Part shown: one piece after another, positions 31,643 to 42,700 of the stretch
Layout of the letters: each line of letters starts with the position of its first letter
Numbering within the stretch: position 1 is the stretch's first letter
Assembly: GCF_000382265.1 (NCBI RefSeq)
Contig: NZ_KB907973.1
Location: 62,001 to 126,000 of the forward strand
Length of the DNA stretch: 64,000 nt
Direction of reading: 5' to 3'
DNA from: Yoonia vestfoldensis DSM 16212
GTDB lineage: Bacteria > Pseudomonadota > Alphaproteobacteria > Rhodobacterales > Rhodobacteraceae
Notes under the pieces: generated by a model
What the model saw: only the letters and a program-made list of their open reading frames with translations
Told to the model about the DNA's origin: nothing
Database searches by the model: none
Program-made: the position numbers and the translations under genes

Positions 31643-34600
31643 ATGTTTGACAAAGTATTGGTCGCCAATCGGGGCGAGATTGCCGTGCGTGTCATTGCGA
31701 CATTGCGGCGGATGGGGATTGCGAGCGTTGCGGTCTGGTCCGACGCGGACCGTTTCGCGCGCCATGTGCGTCTGGCGGATCAGGCGGTGCGGCTGGGCCC
31801 AGCACCTGCCGCACAAAGCTATCTGGATGTGGATGCAGTGATCGCCGCCTGCCGGCAAACCGGCGCGCAGGCCGTGCATCCGGGTTACGGGTTTTTGTCC
31901 GAAAACGTAGGCTTTGCCGAACGGTTGGCGGCGGAAGGGATCACCTTTATCGGCCCTGACCCTGCGCATCTGCGCGATTTCGGTGCCAAACACACCGCCC
32001 GCGATCTGGCGCGCAAGGCGGGTGTGCCGCTGTTGCCCGGCACCGATCTGTTGGCCGATGTCGATGCCGCCGTGCTGGCCGCAGGCGATATCGGCTATCC
32101 TGTCATGCTGAAAAGCACCGCTGGTGGTGGTGGGATCGGGATGCAGCTTTGCGCGGATGAACCTGCCTTGCGCGCTTCTTTCGCCGCCGTGCAGCGCACC
32201 GCGACCGCCAGTTTCGGCGATGCGCGGGTGTTTCTGGAACGCTTCGTGGCACAGGCCCGCCATGTCGAGGTGCAGGTCTTCGGCGACGGCAAAGGCCGCG
32301 TGCTGGCCTTGGGCGAACGCGATTGTTCGCTGCAACGCCGCAATCAAAAGGTGATCGAGGAAACGCCAGCCCCCGGTCTGTCCGACGCCGTGCGCCGCGC
32401 GCTGCACAAGGCGGCGGTCGATCTGTGTGCCTCTGTGTCCTACGCCTCTGCTGGGACGGTCGAATTCATCTATGACCCTGTGCGGCAGGATTTCTTTTTC
32501 TTGGAGGTGAACACCCGCCTGCAGGTCGAACATCCGGTGACAGAGGCCGTCTGCGGCATCGATCTGGTGGAATGGATGGTCCGGCAGGCAGCGGGTGATC
32601 TCGTACTGCCTGAAACCGCACCCGCACCGAAAGGCGCCGCGATCGAGGCCCGCCTTTACGCCGAAATCCCCCATGCCAATTTCCGCCCGGCGGCGGGGCG
32701 GCTGACCGAGGTCACATTCCCCGCCAATGCTCGCATCGACAGCTGGATCGAGACGGGCAGCGATGTGACGCCATTTTATGACCCGATGCTGGCCAAGATC
32801 ATCGTGCATGGCGACACCCGCGATGCCGCGATCACCGCGCTGCAACAGGCGCTGGAGGCCACGCGGATCGGCGGGGTGGAAACCAACCTGCGCTATCTGC
32901 GCGCGATTGCGGGGTCGGACCTCCTCGCCTCCGCTCAGGTGACGACGACGGCGCTGAACAGCTTCGCCTTTGATCCGCAGGTGATCGAGGTGCTGGCCCC
33001 CGGTGCGCAATCGAGCCTTCAGGAACTGCCTGGCCGTCTGGGCCTGTGGCATGTGGGCGTGCCGCCCTCGGGTCCGATGGATGCGCGATCTTTCCGCAAT
33101 GCCAACCGCGCGCTGGGCAACCATCCCGACACCGCCGCTTTGGAACTGACCGTCAACGGCCCGACCCTGCGCTTTGCCAGTGCCGCGCGTGTGGCCTTGG
33201 CCGGTGCGCAGATGGCGATGACGCTGGATGGTGTGCCTGTCGGTCCGGTCGTTGACGTGCCTGCGGGCAGCGTGCTGGCGATTGGCGCGATCACGGGCGC
33301 AGGCCAGCGTGCCTATCTGGCGGTTGCGGGCGGGTTTGCCGCACCGCAGGTTCTGGGGTCGCGCGCCTGTTTCGCGCTGGGGCAATTCGGCGGCCATGCC
33401 ACTGGCACCCTGCGCACTGGCGATGTACTGGGGCTGGCCCATGCGCCGGTCGGTGATCCGCAACCGTTCGAGCCTGCCGATCTGACGCAGGACTGGGAGA
33501 TCGCGGTGGTCTATGGCCCCCACGGTGCGCCCGATTTCTTTCAGGACGGGGATATCGCCACCCTGTTTGCCACCGCCTATGAGGTGCATTTCAATTCCGA
33601 CCGGACCGGCGTGCGCCTCACCGGCCCTGCGCCGAAATGGGCGCGCGCCGACGGGGGCGAGGCGGGGTTGCACCCGTCCAATCTGCATGACAACGCCTAT
33701 GCCGTGGGCGCGATTGATTTCACCGGCGACATGCCGATCATCCTTGGCCCCGACGGGCCGAGCCTTGGCGGTTTCGTCTGCCCTGCCGTGATCGCCAGCG
33801 ACGATCTTTGGAAAATGGGCCAGTTGCGCCCCGGTGATCGGGTGCGGTTCGTGCCCGCCGCCCGCGCCGCTGATCCCGTCGCCGGGCCTGCCGTGATCGG
33901 TGCCGGATCGCCTGTCCTAGGTGGTGACCCTGACGGACCCGTGCCTGTGGTCTACCGCCGTCAGGGCGATGACAACCTGCTGGTCGAATATGGCGACATG
34001 ACCTTGGACATCGAACTACGCCTGCGCGTGCATCTGCTGATGCAGGCGGTGCAGGACGCGGGCCTGCCGCTGATCGACGTCACCCCCGGTATTCGGTCGC
34101 TGCAAATCCATTACGACAGCACCAAGCTCAAGCGCACCAAACTGCTGGACGCCTTGGCCGAAATCGAACGCGCCCTGCCCGCCGCCGAGGATGTCACCGT
34201 GCCATCGCGCATCGTGCATCTGCCGCTGTCATGGAACGACCCCGACGCCGTGCTGGCCATGACCCGCTATCAGGACCTCGTGCGCCCCGACGCGCCGTGG
34301 TGTCCGTCGAATATCGACTTCATCCGCAGGATCAACGGTCTGCCTGATGTGGATGCCGTGCATCGAATCGTCCATGACGCCAGCTATCTCGTGTTGGGTC
34401 TGGGCGATGTCTATCTGGGCGCGCCGGTCGCGACCCCGATTGATCCGCGCCACCGGCTGGTGACGACCAAATACAACCCCGCCCGCACATGGACCCCCGA
34501 AAATGCAGTAGGGATCGGCGGGGCCTATATGTGCATCTACGGGATGGAAGGGCCGGGCGGTTATCAGCTTTTCGGGCGCACGATCCAGATCTGGAACACG

Positions 34601-35149
34601 TGGCGGCGCACGACGGCCTTTGCCGACCAGCCGTGGCTCTTGCGGTTCTTCGACCAGATCCGGTTCTTCCCCGTCTCGCACGAAGAGCTGACCGAGGCGC
34701 GCGCCGCCTTCCCCCACGGCGGGTATGACGTGAAGATCGAGGAAACGACCTTTCGCTGGGCCGACCACAAGGTGCAGCAAGCGGCCGAGGCAGGCAGCAT
34801 CACCGCCTTCAAGACCCGCCAGCAAGCCGCGTTCGAGGCGGAACGCGCCCGCTGGAAGGCGCAAGGGCTGGACAGTTTTGTCAGCGATGCAGGTGTGGCG
34901 GAACCTGCGAACGCTGCCATCGCGGCGGGTCATGTGGGTGTCGAAAGCAGCATCCCTGGCAATCTGTGGAAATATACCGCCGCCATCGGCGACCATGTGG
35001 CGGCAGGTGATACGGTGGCCATCGTGGAATCGATGAAAATGGAAATCCGCGTGCTGGCCCCGGCGGCGGGCATCTTGCGGGAATGTATCGTCGCACCGGG
35101 CAAGACCCTGCGCGCAGGCCAAGTGATTGCAATATTGGAGACTGACTGA
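31643..35149 (+). CDS. Guanidine carboxylase (urea carboxylase-like biotin enzyme)
   Basis: A 1168-aa multi-domain enzyme that carboxylates guanidine with bicarbonate and ATP. An N-terminal biotin carboxylase occupies about residues 1-445 (MFDKVLVANRGEIAVRV, KSTAGGGGIGM and EVNTRLQVEHPVTE). The carboxyltransferase part follows as an AHS2/KipA-like domain (about 450-750, from VIEVLAPGAQSSLQELPGR) and an AHS1/KipI-like domain (about 770-980). The C-terminal biotinyl domain has ESMKMEI with biotin on about Lys1132. Riboswitch control and the DUF1989 pair argue for guanidine rather than urea as the true substrate, since urease-free urea amidolyases lack them. No frameshift is visible. Confidence 0.93.
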   Translation: MFDKVLVANRGEIAVRVIATLRRMGIASVAVWSDADRFARHVRLADQAVRLGPAPAAQSYLDVDAVIAACRQTGAQAVHPGYGFLSENVGFAERLAAEGITFIGPDPAHLRDFGAKHTARDLARKAGVPLLPGTDLLADVDAAVLAAGDIGYPVMLKSTAGGGGIGMQLCADEPALRASFAAVQRTATASFGDARVFLERFVAQARHVEVQVFGDGKGRVLALGERDCSLQRRNQKVIEETPAPGLSDAVRRALHKAAVDLCASVSYASAGTVEFIYDPVRQDFFFLEVNTRLQVEHPVTEAVCGIDLVEWMVRQAAGDLVLPETAPAPKGAAIEARLYAEIPHANFRPAAGRLTEVTFPANARIDSWIETGSDVTPFYDPMLAKIIVHGDTRDAAITALQQALEATRIGGVETNLRYLRAIAGSDLLASAQVTTTALNSFAFDPQVIEVLAPGAQSSLQELPGRLGLWHVGVPPSGPMDARSFRNANRALGNHPDTAALELTVNGPTLRFASAARVALAGAQMAMTLDGVPVGPVVDVPAGSVLAIGAITGAGQRAYLAVAGGFAAPQVLGSRACFALGQFGGHATGTLRTGDVLGLAHAPVGDPQPFEPADLTQDWEIAVVYGPHGAPDFFQDGDIATLFATAYEVHFNSDRTGVRLTGPAPKWARADGGEAGLHPSNLHDNAYAVGAIDFTGDMPIILGPDGPSLGGFVCPAVIASDDLWKMGQLRPGDRVRFVPAARAADPVAGPAVIGAGSPVLGGDPDGPVPVVYRRQGDDNLLVEYGDMTLDIELRLRVHLLMQAVQDAGLPLIDVTPGIRSLQIHYDSTKLKRTKLLDALAEIERALPAAEDVTVPSRIVHLPLSWNDPDAVLAMTRYQDLVRPDAPWCPSNIDFIRRINGLPDVDAVHRIVHDASYLVLGLGDVYLGAPVATPIDPRHRLVTTKYNPARTWTPENAVGIGGAYMCIYGMEGPGGYQLFGRTIQIWNTWRRTTAFADQPWLLRFFDQIRFFPVSHEELTEARAAFPHGGYDVKIEETTFRWADHKVQQAAEAGSITAFKTRQQAAFEAERARWKAQGLDSFVSDAGVAEPANAAIAAGHVGVESSIPGNLWKYTAAIGDHVAAGDTVAIVESMKMEIRVLAPAAGILRECIVAPGKTLRAGQVIAILETD

Positions 35150-36924
35150 TGTTCCCCGAAATCCTGACGATAGAGGCTGTCCGCACCGCCTATGCCAACG
35201 GCGCCACCCCGCTTGATCTGGCAGAGGAGATCATCCGGCGCCGCCATGCCGCCAGCGACCCCGCGATCTTCATTCTGCCCGTGGCCGATGACGCTCTGCG
35301 CGCCGCCGCCCGCGATCTGATGGCGGGGCCGCGCGATCTGCCGCTCTGGGGTATTCCTTACGTGGCCAAGGACAATATCGACGTGGTGGGCCTGCCGACG
35401 ACAGCGGGCTGTCCGGCCTATGCCTATGATCCCAAGGCCGATGCCACCGTGATCGCGCGGCTGCGCGCGGCGGGGGCATTGCTGGTGGGCAAGACCAACC
35501 TCGACCAATTCGCCACAGGCTTGAATGGCACACGCTCGCCCCACGGCGCGCCACGGTCGGTGTTCAATGCGGATTATGTCTCTGGCGGGTCGTCGTCGGG
35601 GTCGGCGGTGGCGGTGGCCTCTGGCCTTGCGACCTTCGGGCTGGGCACCGATACCGCCGGATCAGGCCGTGTGCCTGCGGCGTTCAACAACCTTGTCGGG
35701 ATCAAGCCGACACCGGGACTGGTGCCCAACACCGGCGTCGTGCCCGCCTGCCGCAGTGTCGATGTGGTCACGGTCTTTGCCGGCTGTGTGGCCGACGGCA
35801 TCGCCGTGCGCGCGGTGATGGAGGGCGTCGATCCCGGCGACGGGTTCACGCGCGCGGCACAGCCTGTCGGCATCCGGCCCAAGCCGCGCATCGGCGTGCT
35901 GGCGGGGTCTGAGCGTGAATTCTACGGCAATGCCGGATTCGAGGCGCTCTACGACGCCGCCATCGCACGGGCCGAGGCGCTGGGCGCCACCATCGTCCCC
36001 TTCGATTACGCACCTTTCCGCGAAGCGGCAGCATTGCTTTACGACGGCCCTTGGGTCGCAGAACGTCTGGCAGCGGTGGAAGACTTCTACGCCACCAATG
36101 CGGCCGATTTTGACCCGACCGTGGGCGGGATCATCGGTGCGGCGGGGCGCTATAGCGCGGTCGATGCTTTCAACGGACGCTATCGGCTGGAAGAACTGCG
36201 CGCGCAGGTCGCCCCTGTCTGGGACAGCGTCGATCTGCTGCTCTTGCCGACCTCGCCGACGATCTACACCGTGGCCGACATGCTGGCCGACCCGGTGACG
36301 AAGAACAGCCATTTCGGGCGCTACACCAATTTCGCGAACCTTCTGGGCTATGCCGCCATCGCCGTGCCTGCGGGGATCACGGCGCATGGTTTGCCCGGTG
36401 GCGTCACCTTGATCGGCCCCGCCTTCAGCGATGATGGCTTGGCACCTTTCGCCGCCGCCTTGCACCATTCCGCCGCCTGCGGCATGGGCCGCGACACGGC
36501 CGCAGCGATCCCGCCGCTCGACACAGCCGCCATCCCCAAAGGCATGATCCCCATCGCCGTCGTCGGTGCGCATCTGACGGGGATGCCGCTCAATCACCAA
36601 CTGACCGACGCGGGCGGGCGCTTGCTGCGTGAGACAATGACAGAAGCGGCGTACAGGCTCTACGCGCTGGACGGCACCGTGCCACCGAAACCGGGGCTGG
36701 TCCGCGCCGCAGACGGGGCTGCGATCAAGGTGGAAATCTGGGCGCTGCCCGAGGCCGCCTTTGGCCGCTTTGTCACCGCGATCCCCGCCCCCTTGGGCAT
36801 CGGCAAGCTGACGCTGGCGGATGGCAATGCGGTATCAGGCTTCCTGTGCGAAGCTTACGCTCTGACCACAGCCAAGGACATCACCCACTTCGGCGGCTGG
36901 CGCGCCTATATCGCCAGCCTCTGA
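35149..36924 (+). CDS. atzF: Allophanate hydrolase
   Basis: A 591-aa enzyme that converts allophanate to ammonia and carbon dioxide. The amidase-signature domain (about residues 1-450) has Lys74 (VAKDN), cis-Ser148 (SGGSSSG) and nucleophile Ser172 (DTAGSGR) at canonical spacing. The extra C-terminal AtzF domain (about 460-591) has GRFVTAIPAPLGIGKLTL. The ATG overlaps the carboxylase stop by one base. It is the last step and last gene of the guanidine operon. Confidence 0.94.
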   Translation: MFPEILTIEAVRTAYANGATPLDLAEEIIRRRHAASDPAIFILPVADDALRAAARDLMAGPRDLPLWGIPYVAKDNIDVVGLPTTAGCPAYAYDPKADATVIARLRAAGALLVGKTNLDQFATGLNGTRSPHGAPRSVFNADYVSGGSSSGSAVAVASGLATFGLGTDTAGSGRVPAAFNNLVGIKPTPGLVPNTGVVPACRSVDVVTVFAGCVADGIAVRAVMEGVDPGDGFTRAAQPVGIRPKPRIGVLAGSEREFYGNAGFEALYDAAIARAEALGATIVPFDYAPFREAAALLYDGPWVAERLAAVEDFYATNAADFDPTVGGIIGAAGRYSAVDAFNGRYRLEELRAQVAPVWDSVDLLLLPTSPTIYTVADMLADPVTKNSHFGRYTNFANLLGYAAIAVPAGITAHGLPGGVTLIGPAFSDDGLAPFAAALHHSAACGMGRDTAAAIPPLDTAAIPKGMIPIAVVGAHLTGMPLNHQLTDAGGRLLRETMTEAAYRLYALDGTVPPKPGLVRAADGAAIKVEIWALPEAAFGRFVTAIPAPLGIGKLTLADGNAVSGFLCEAYALTTAKDITHFGGWRAYIASL

Positions 36925-36931
36925 CATCGTT

Positions 36932-36957
36932 CGAGCCCAAATATCCCCGCCGGAGGC
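36932..36957. repeat. Dispersed 26-base repeat, copy 1
   Basis: A copy of CGAGCCYAAATATCCCCG plus CCGGAGGC lies between the convergent atzF and GNAT-like genes. One Y position is the only difference from copy 2 at 51510-51535. No complementary arm is seen here. Confidence 0.6.
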
Positions 36958-36966
36958 CTAAAAGTT

Positions 36967-37428
36967 TCAGCGCCCCAGATGGGCATTATGCGACAGCCGC
37001 AGATCATACCCCTGCGGTAACAACGCCACCCACCAGTCGCGGTAAAACGGACCAAAAGCCGCGATATGGGACAGGCGGTTCGGCGTGTCGGTGAACCAGA
37101 ACACCGCCTCGCCCCGCCCTGTGGTCGCGATGTCGGGGAACAGATAGGCGCAGCCCAGATAGACCCCCGCACCGTCGCGGATGATCCATGCAAACGATCG
37201 CCGCGCCGTGAATTCGCGGTGGTGCCAATGCAGGTCGGTCAGGTCATAGTCATGGGTCAGCTCGTCCGGCCAACCGGGTGCAAAGAACCCGCGCAGCACG
37301 GCGGCCGACGCCATGACGGCCGCGAAATCCTCGTCCACATCGGCCCCTGTCAGCATGGTCAGCAGATAGGGGCCAAGCGGCAGCGCCTTGGGCACATCCA
37401 GCCCTGCAAAATCGGGATGCGGGGTCAT
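36967..37428 (-). CDS. GNAT-like hypothetical protein, 153 aa
   Basis: A small protein with the shape of a GNAT acetyltransferase: FAWIIRDGAGVYLGCAYLFP is a likely central strand pair, followed by AVFWFTD and RDWWVALLP. The acetyl-CoA loop (R/QxxGxG/A) is not obvious, so activity is doubtful. Its ATG overlaps the dioxygenase stop as ATGA and the two form a minus-strand operon. Substrate unknown. Confidence 0.65.
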   Translation of the reverse strand: MTPHPDFAGLDVPKALPLGPYLLTMLTGADVDEDFAAVMASAAVLRGFFAPGWPDELTHDYDLTDLHWHHREFTARRSFAWIIRDGAGVYLGCAYLFPDIATTGRGEAVFWFTDTPNRLSHIAAFGPFYRDWWVALLPQGYDLRLSHNAHLGR

Positions 37429-38495
37429 TCGGCGACCAGCACCCGTGCCTCGCGCTTGAAGGGGTTTTCCTCGGGGACTTCGTAATCGGTGCTGAATTCA
37501 CCCTTGGCGCGCGCATCGGCCATATAGCGGAAGGCATTGACCGTCATCCGCATCAGATGTTCGCCCGCCTTGATGGGCGGATATTTCGCAACCGTTTCCG
37601 GCGTGCGGAACTGCGCCAGCGGTTCGACGATGCTGTGATAATCCAGCCCAAAGAACAAAGGCATCGAATAGCGTTCGCGCCCGATGTTGTTGACGCGGTG
37701 CTGGGTGGATTTGAACTGGCCGCCCGACCATGTCTCGAAGATATCACCGATGTTGACGACAAAACAGCCGGGCAGTGGGGGTGCCTCGATCCAGTCGTCG
37801 TCGGCGGTCATCACCTGCAGACCGGGGCCGCCCTGCATCAGGATCGTGAAACACTCGAAATCCGAATGCGACGCGATGCCGACCACATCCTTGTTGGCGG
37901 GCATGTCGTTGGGGACATAGCGCAGCAGGCGCAGCTGCGACGTAGGGCAGGTGATGTGCTGCAACAACTCTGCCGGATCGACGCCCAGTTCCAAGGCAAG
38001 CGCATCCAGCAGGCGCAAACCCAGCGCGAAGACCTCGTCGTAATAGGTGCTGACCGTCTCTTTCCAGCCGGGCAGGTCGGGCCAGATGTTCGGCCCCGTC
38101 ATCCGCCAGCCTGCGAGGTAATCAGGATGGTCGGCGGGGGCCTCGAACGACATGTCCCAGGCTTCGTTGAAATTGATCTGCTTGGGAAAGCTCGCGCCGT
38201 TTTCCTCCAGCGGGACATAGCCGCGATGGTGGGTGGTGAAGCCCGACCAGTATTTCATCTTTTCGCGGCGCGGCAGGTCGTGGAACTGTTTGGATGCGGC
38301 AAAGGCCGCGTCGATTAGCGTCTGATCGATCCCGTGATTGCGGATGTAAAAGAACCCCGATGTGCGCGAGGCATCCCCCAGCGCGCGGGCGACGGCGGCC
38401 TTTTGCGCGGGTTCACCCGAGGTCAGACCGCCAAGGTCGATGACGGGCAGGTTGGCTTCGGCGATGGTCAAGGCGTGCTGGTCGGCATCGGACAT
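37425..38495 (-). CDS. 2-oxoglutarate/Fe(II)-dependent dioxygenase, isopenicillin N synthase family
   Basis: A 356-aa non-haem iron oxygenase. Iron ligands are His210 and Asp212 (ASHSDFE) and His266 (STQHRVNN); Arg275 and Ser277 (RYS) bind 2-oxoglutarate. The N-terminal DIOX_N-like part has FFYIRNHGI. I chose ATG 38495, with AGGGAG nine bases upstream. Its genes face a polyamine-type ABC operon and sit just behind the guanidine operon. Members of this superfamily release guanidine from arginine or homoarginine, so a role feeding the guanidine pathway is an attractive inference, not shown by sequence. Confidence 0.88.
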   Translation of the reverse strand: MSDADQHALTIAEANLPVIDLGGLTSGEPAQKAAVARALGDASRTSGFFYIRNHGIDQTLIDAAFAASKQFHDLPRREKMKYWSGFTTHHRGYVPLEENGASFPKQINFNEAWDMSFEAPADHPDYLAGWRMTGPNIWPDLPGWKETVSTYYDEVFALGLRLLDALALELGVDPAELLQHITCPTSQLRLLRYVPNDMPANKDVVGIASHSDFECFTILMQGGPGLQVMTADDDWIEAPPLPGCFVVNIGDIFETWSGGQFKSTQHRVNNIGRERYSMPLFFGLDYHSIVEPLAQFRTPETVAKYPPIKAGEHLMRMTVNAFRYMADARAKGEFSTDYEVPEENPFKREARVLVAE

Positions 38496-38772
38496 GGAAA
38501 CGACTCCCTTTGAAAGCGGCTGTCCCCACCGTTCTGCATCCCGCGCGCACCGGGCAAGAGCGCTGCGCCCTCGCGGCCCAGCCTTGGGCGTCATGCCTGT
38601 TTTTTGTTCACCTTTGGTCAAGACTGCCTGCATTTCGCGCGAATGCAGGTGCGGCATGGCTTTGCTGCTGTGCGGCATTGACGGATCAACACGGCTTTGG
38701 CCTGCTGAATGTCATGGGCGATCTGTTGCGCCCGCCGCCTTTACATCAGTCACAATTACCAAGGGAAAGCCA

Positions 38773-39857
38773 ATGTCTCGTCATCTCATGAACCGTCGCA
38801 GTCTGCTGAAATCCGGTGCCAGTGCGGGCGGCCTTGCGCTGGCCAGCAGCGTGATCGGCACGCCGCTGATTGCGCAGACGCGCAGTCTCAAGGTCGCATC
38901 CTATGGCGGCTATTTCGAAAACAGCTTCAAGGAACATGTGTTTCCAGCCTTCACCGCCGCGACGGGGATCGAGGTTGAAAGCGTCACGCAGCCCAATTCG
39001 ACCGACTGGCTGGTCACGATGCAGCAGGCGACCGCCGCAGGCACGGTGCCGACGGACCTGTCTCTTTATGCGCGCGACACGATGATCAAGGCCAGCCGTC
39101 TGGGTGGGTTGATCTCGCCTCTCGACATGGCGGCGATCCCGGATGCGTCCAATCTGGACGGTTATTTCATTTTCGAGGATGGCACAGGCCCGATCGGTGT
39201 CGGTGCGTTGTCGTGGTTTAGCGCCATGGTCATCAACCCCAACGAGGTCAGCGCGCCCGCAAGCTGGGCCGATTTCTGGGACAGCTCGGTCTATGAATCC
39301 AGCCTTGGGCTGTCCAAGAACTACAATTCCCAGCTTCTCGACATCATCGCCGCGACCTTCTTTGAAGGCGAAGCCACCTTCGCGACCGAGGACGGCATCG
39401 TCGCGCTGATCGAAAAGGCGGCAGAGCTGAAGCCCAATGTGGCGCTGTGGTGGACCGCCGAAAGCCAGATGGAACAGTCGATGAAGAACGGCGATGTTAT
39501 TGGCGGGCAGTATTATCACGACGTGGCGCAACTGATGGCCGCTGACGGGTTCCCGATCCAGTCGATTTTCCCGAAAGAGGGCAATCCGCAGGATTACGGA
39601 TCCTGGTGTCTGTCCTCGCTGTCCGACAAGGGCGCGGAAGCGGCGGAATTCATCAACTTCACCTCGCAGCCGTCCACGCAGGCGCTGATGTCGCGGATGA
39701 TCGGCACTGCCCCGCTGGTGGACGCGTCCGTCACCGATCTGACACCGGAGGAATTCGCCTCGGTCTCCGGCAGTCCCGTGATCCGTCCGGCCTATGAGGC
39801 CTATCTAGATAAGGAAACCTTCATCAAGGAATCGTGGGACCGCATGCTTGCGGGGGC

Positions 39858-39861
<4 letters not shown>
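38773..39861 (+). CDS. ABC transporter substrate-binding protein, polyamine (PotD) type
   Basis: A 362-aa periplasmic binding protein with a Tat-type signal (NRRSLLKSG, then ALASSVIGTPLIAQ). The mature protein starts TRSLKVASYGGYFENSFKEH, typical of spermidine/putrescine-like binders. AAGGGA lies eight bases before ATG 38773; the longer frame is upstream DNA. Its stop overlaps the ATPase start. The divergent dioxygenase gene begins 277 bases away, and shared regulation from that gap is plausible. Ligand unknown; a cationic or amine solute is likely. Confidence 0.9.
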
Positions 39862-40918
<1,057 letters not shown>

Positions 40919-40922
<4 letters not shown>

Positions 40923-41887
40923 CCGCCGTCGACAGCACCAAGGCGGAGATGACCGCTCCGGTGCCGCAGATGCGCAGGCCGTGGGGGACGTGGGCGCTGG
41001 GCGCGCTGATCCTGTTTCTTGCGGTCACGCCGTTCATACTGGTGATCGTCATTTCCTTTGGTCAAAAGATCGAAGGCGCTGGCTGGGAATGGGATTTCAC
41101 CTTGGCCAATTACCAGCGGTTCTTCGTCGGCGCGCTTTGGCCAGACGAGGTGACGTTCCTGCATCTGCAGCGGCTGTATTATGCGCTTTACTATGCCGTC
41201 ATCGCGTCGGTGCTGGCGGTCGCCACGGCGTTTCCGTTCACCTATCTTCTGACCCGCCAGTCCCGACGCGCGCAAAGCTGCTGGCTCGTGTTCATCCTCG
41301 CCAGCCTGTCCTTGTCCGAAGTGTTCATCGTCATGGGCTGGGATGTACTGCTCTCAAACCGCTCCGGCCTGCCGATGCTGTTCGAGGTGTCGGGTGCCAC
41401 CGACTGGCTGAAACGCACGGGCTGGTTCGACGTTTTGCGCGAATGGGGCCTTGCCAATCCGCGCAATGTGAAATTCAAGACATCCGAATTCGCGACCATC
41501 CTGACCATGTCCTATCTGGTCTGGCCCTATGCGGTGATCCTGCTTTATCCGGCCCTGTCGCGCCTTGACCCCAGCCTGACCGAGGCCGCGCGCACCATGG
41601 GCGCAAGCCCGACAAAAGTGATGACATCGGTGATCCTGCCCACGGTGAAACTGCCGCTGATCGGGTCCACGCTGCTGCTCTTCGTCTTTCTGCTGGGCAG
41701 CTATGTCACCGTCGTCGTTTTCGCCGAACCCGCCAAGCAGACAACCGCCGTCGCTGTCTATGAAAGCGTGCGGGGCGCGACGCTGGACGCACCCTTCGGG
41801 GCGGCGCAGGCGGTGGTCCTGCTGGTCACGGCGGCGCTGTTTCTGGTGCTGGCCCAGTACCTGACCAAACGATCGGAGGCCCGCTGA
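40919..41887 (+). CDS. ABC transporter permease, PotB type
   Basis: A 322-aa inner-membrane permease with about six membrane segments. The EAA loop is EAARTMGASPTKVMTSVILP. It overlaps the ATPase gene as ATGA and the second permease by one base. Confidence 0.93.
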
Positions 41888-42687
41888 TGCGCCGCTTATT
41901 CGGTCATATCTTCATGGCGCTGTCGGGGCTGGTGCTGGCGTTGCCGATCATCGTGGTGGCGGGGGCGTCGCTGAACGGCGGGCGCACCATGCTGTTCCCG
42001 CCCGAGGATCCCAATTTCGCGCGCTTTGTGGAATTCTTCATCACCGAAACGATCTGGGTCCGCGCCTTGCAGAATTCGCTGATCGTGGCCTTCGGGTCGG
42101 CGACGCTAGCGGTGTTGCTCGCATGGCCGCTGGCCTATCTGCTCTGGGCCAAGGGCAGCAAGGCATCAAAGGTGCTGGCAGGGCTTGGGTCGCTGCCTTT
42201 CGCGCTGCCGCCAATCGTCTTTGGCGTGGGGCTGGGATTTTTGTGGGCCTTCATCGGCAGTCTGGGGGCGATCTGGGTCGGCATCGTCAGCCATGCGACG
42301 CTGTTTCTGGCGCTGCCCTTGGTGACCATCTCGATCGGGCTGCAATCCATTGATCGCGCGCATCTGGACGCCGCTGCCACCATGGGCGCGACCGAGGCGG
42401 TGACATTCCGCACGGTGATCCTGCCGCAGACCTTGCCCTATTCGATCTCGGGGTTCTTTTTTGCGCTGGTCCTCAGCTTCAACGAATTCATCGTGATGTT
42501 CTTCGTCTCGGCCTCGGCCTATGCGACCGTGACGCTGCAAATCTTCAATTCCTTGCGCAATGGCTACACCCCCACGATGGCGGTGGCGGCCGTGCTGTTC
42601 ATCACCGTCTCTATCGCCGTCTTTTCCGCCGTCGCCCGTTGGGGCGATCTGCCGCGCCTGATGGGCGCGGATCAATCCCGCAATTAA
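41887..42687 (+). CDS. ABC transporter permease, PotC type
   Basis: A 266-aa second permease with six membrane segments and the EAA loop DAAATMGATEAVTFRTVILP. It pairs with the upstream permease to form the channel. The hydrolase gene follows after 13 bases, including an AGGAGG ribosome-binding site. Confidence 0.93.
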   Translation: MRRLFGHIFMALSGLVLALPIIVVAGASLNGGRTMLFPPEDPNFARFVEFFITETIWVRALQNSLIVAFGSATLAVLLAWPLAYLLWAKGSKASKVLAGLGSLPFALPPIVFGVGLGFLWAFIGSLGAIWVGIVSHATLFLALPLVTISIGLQSIDRAHLDAAATMGATEAVTFRTVILPQTLPYSISGFFFALVLSFNEFIVMFFVSASAYATVTLQIFNSLRNGYTPTMAVAAVLFITVSIAVFSAVARWGDLPRLMGADQSRN

Positions 42688-42700
42688 AGGAGGTTTCACA

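Noticed and set aside
31250..33688. 812-codon open frame opposite the guanidine carboxylase
   Set aside because: The plus strand encodes intact carboxylase motifs throughout; the antisense product is His/Gln/Arg-rich with no domain, an artefact of high-GC codon use.
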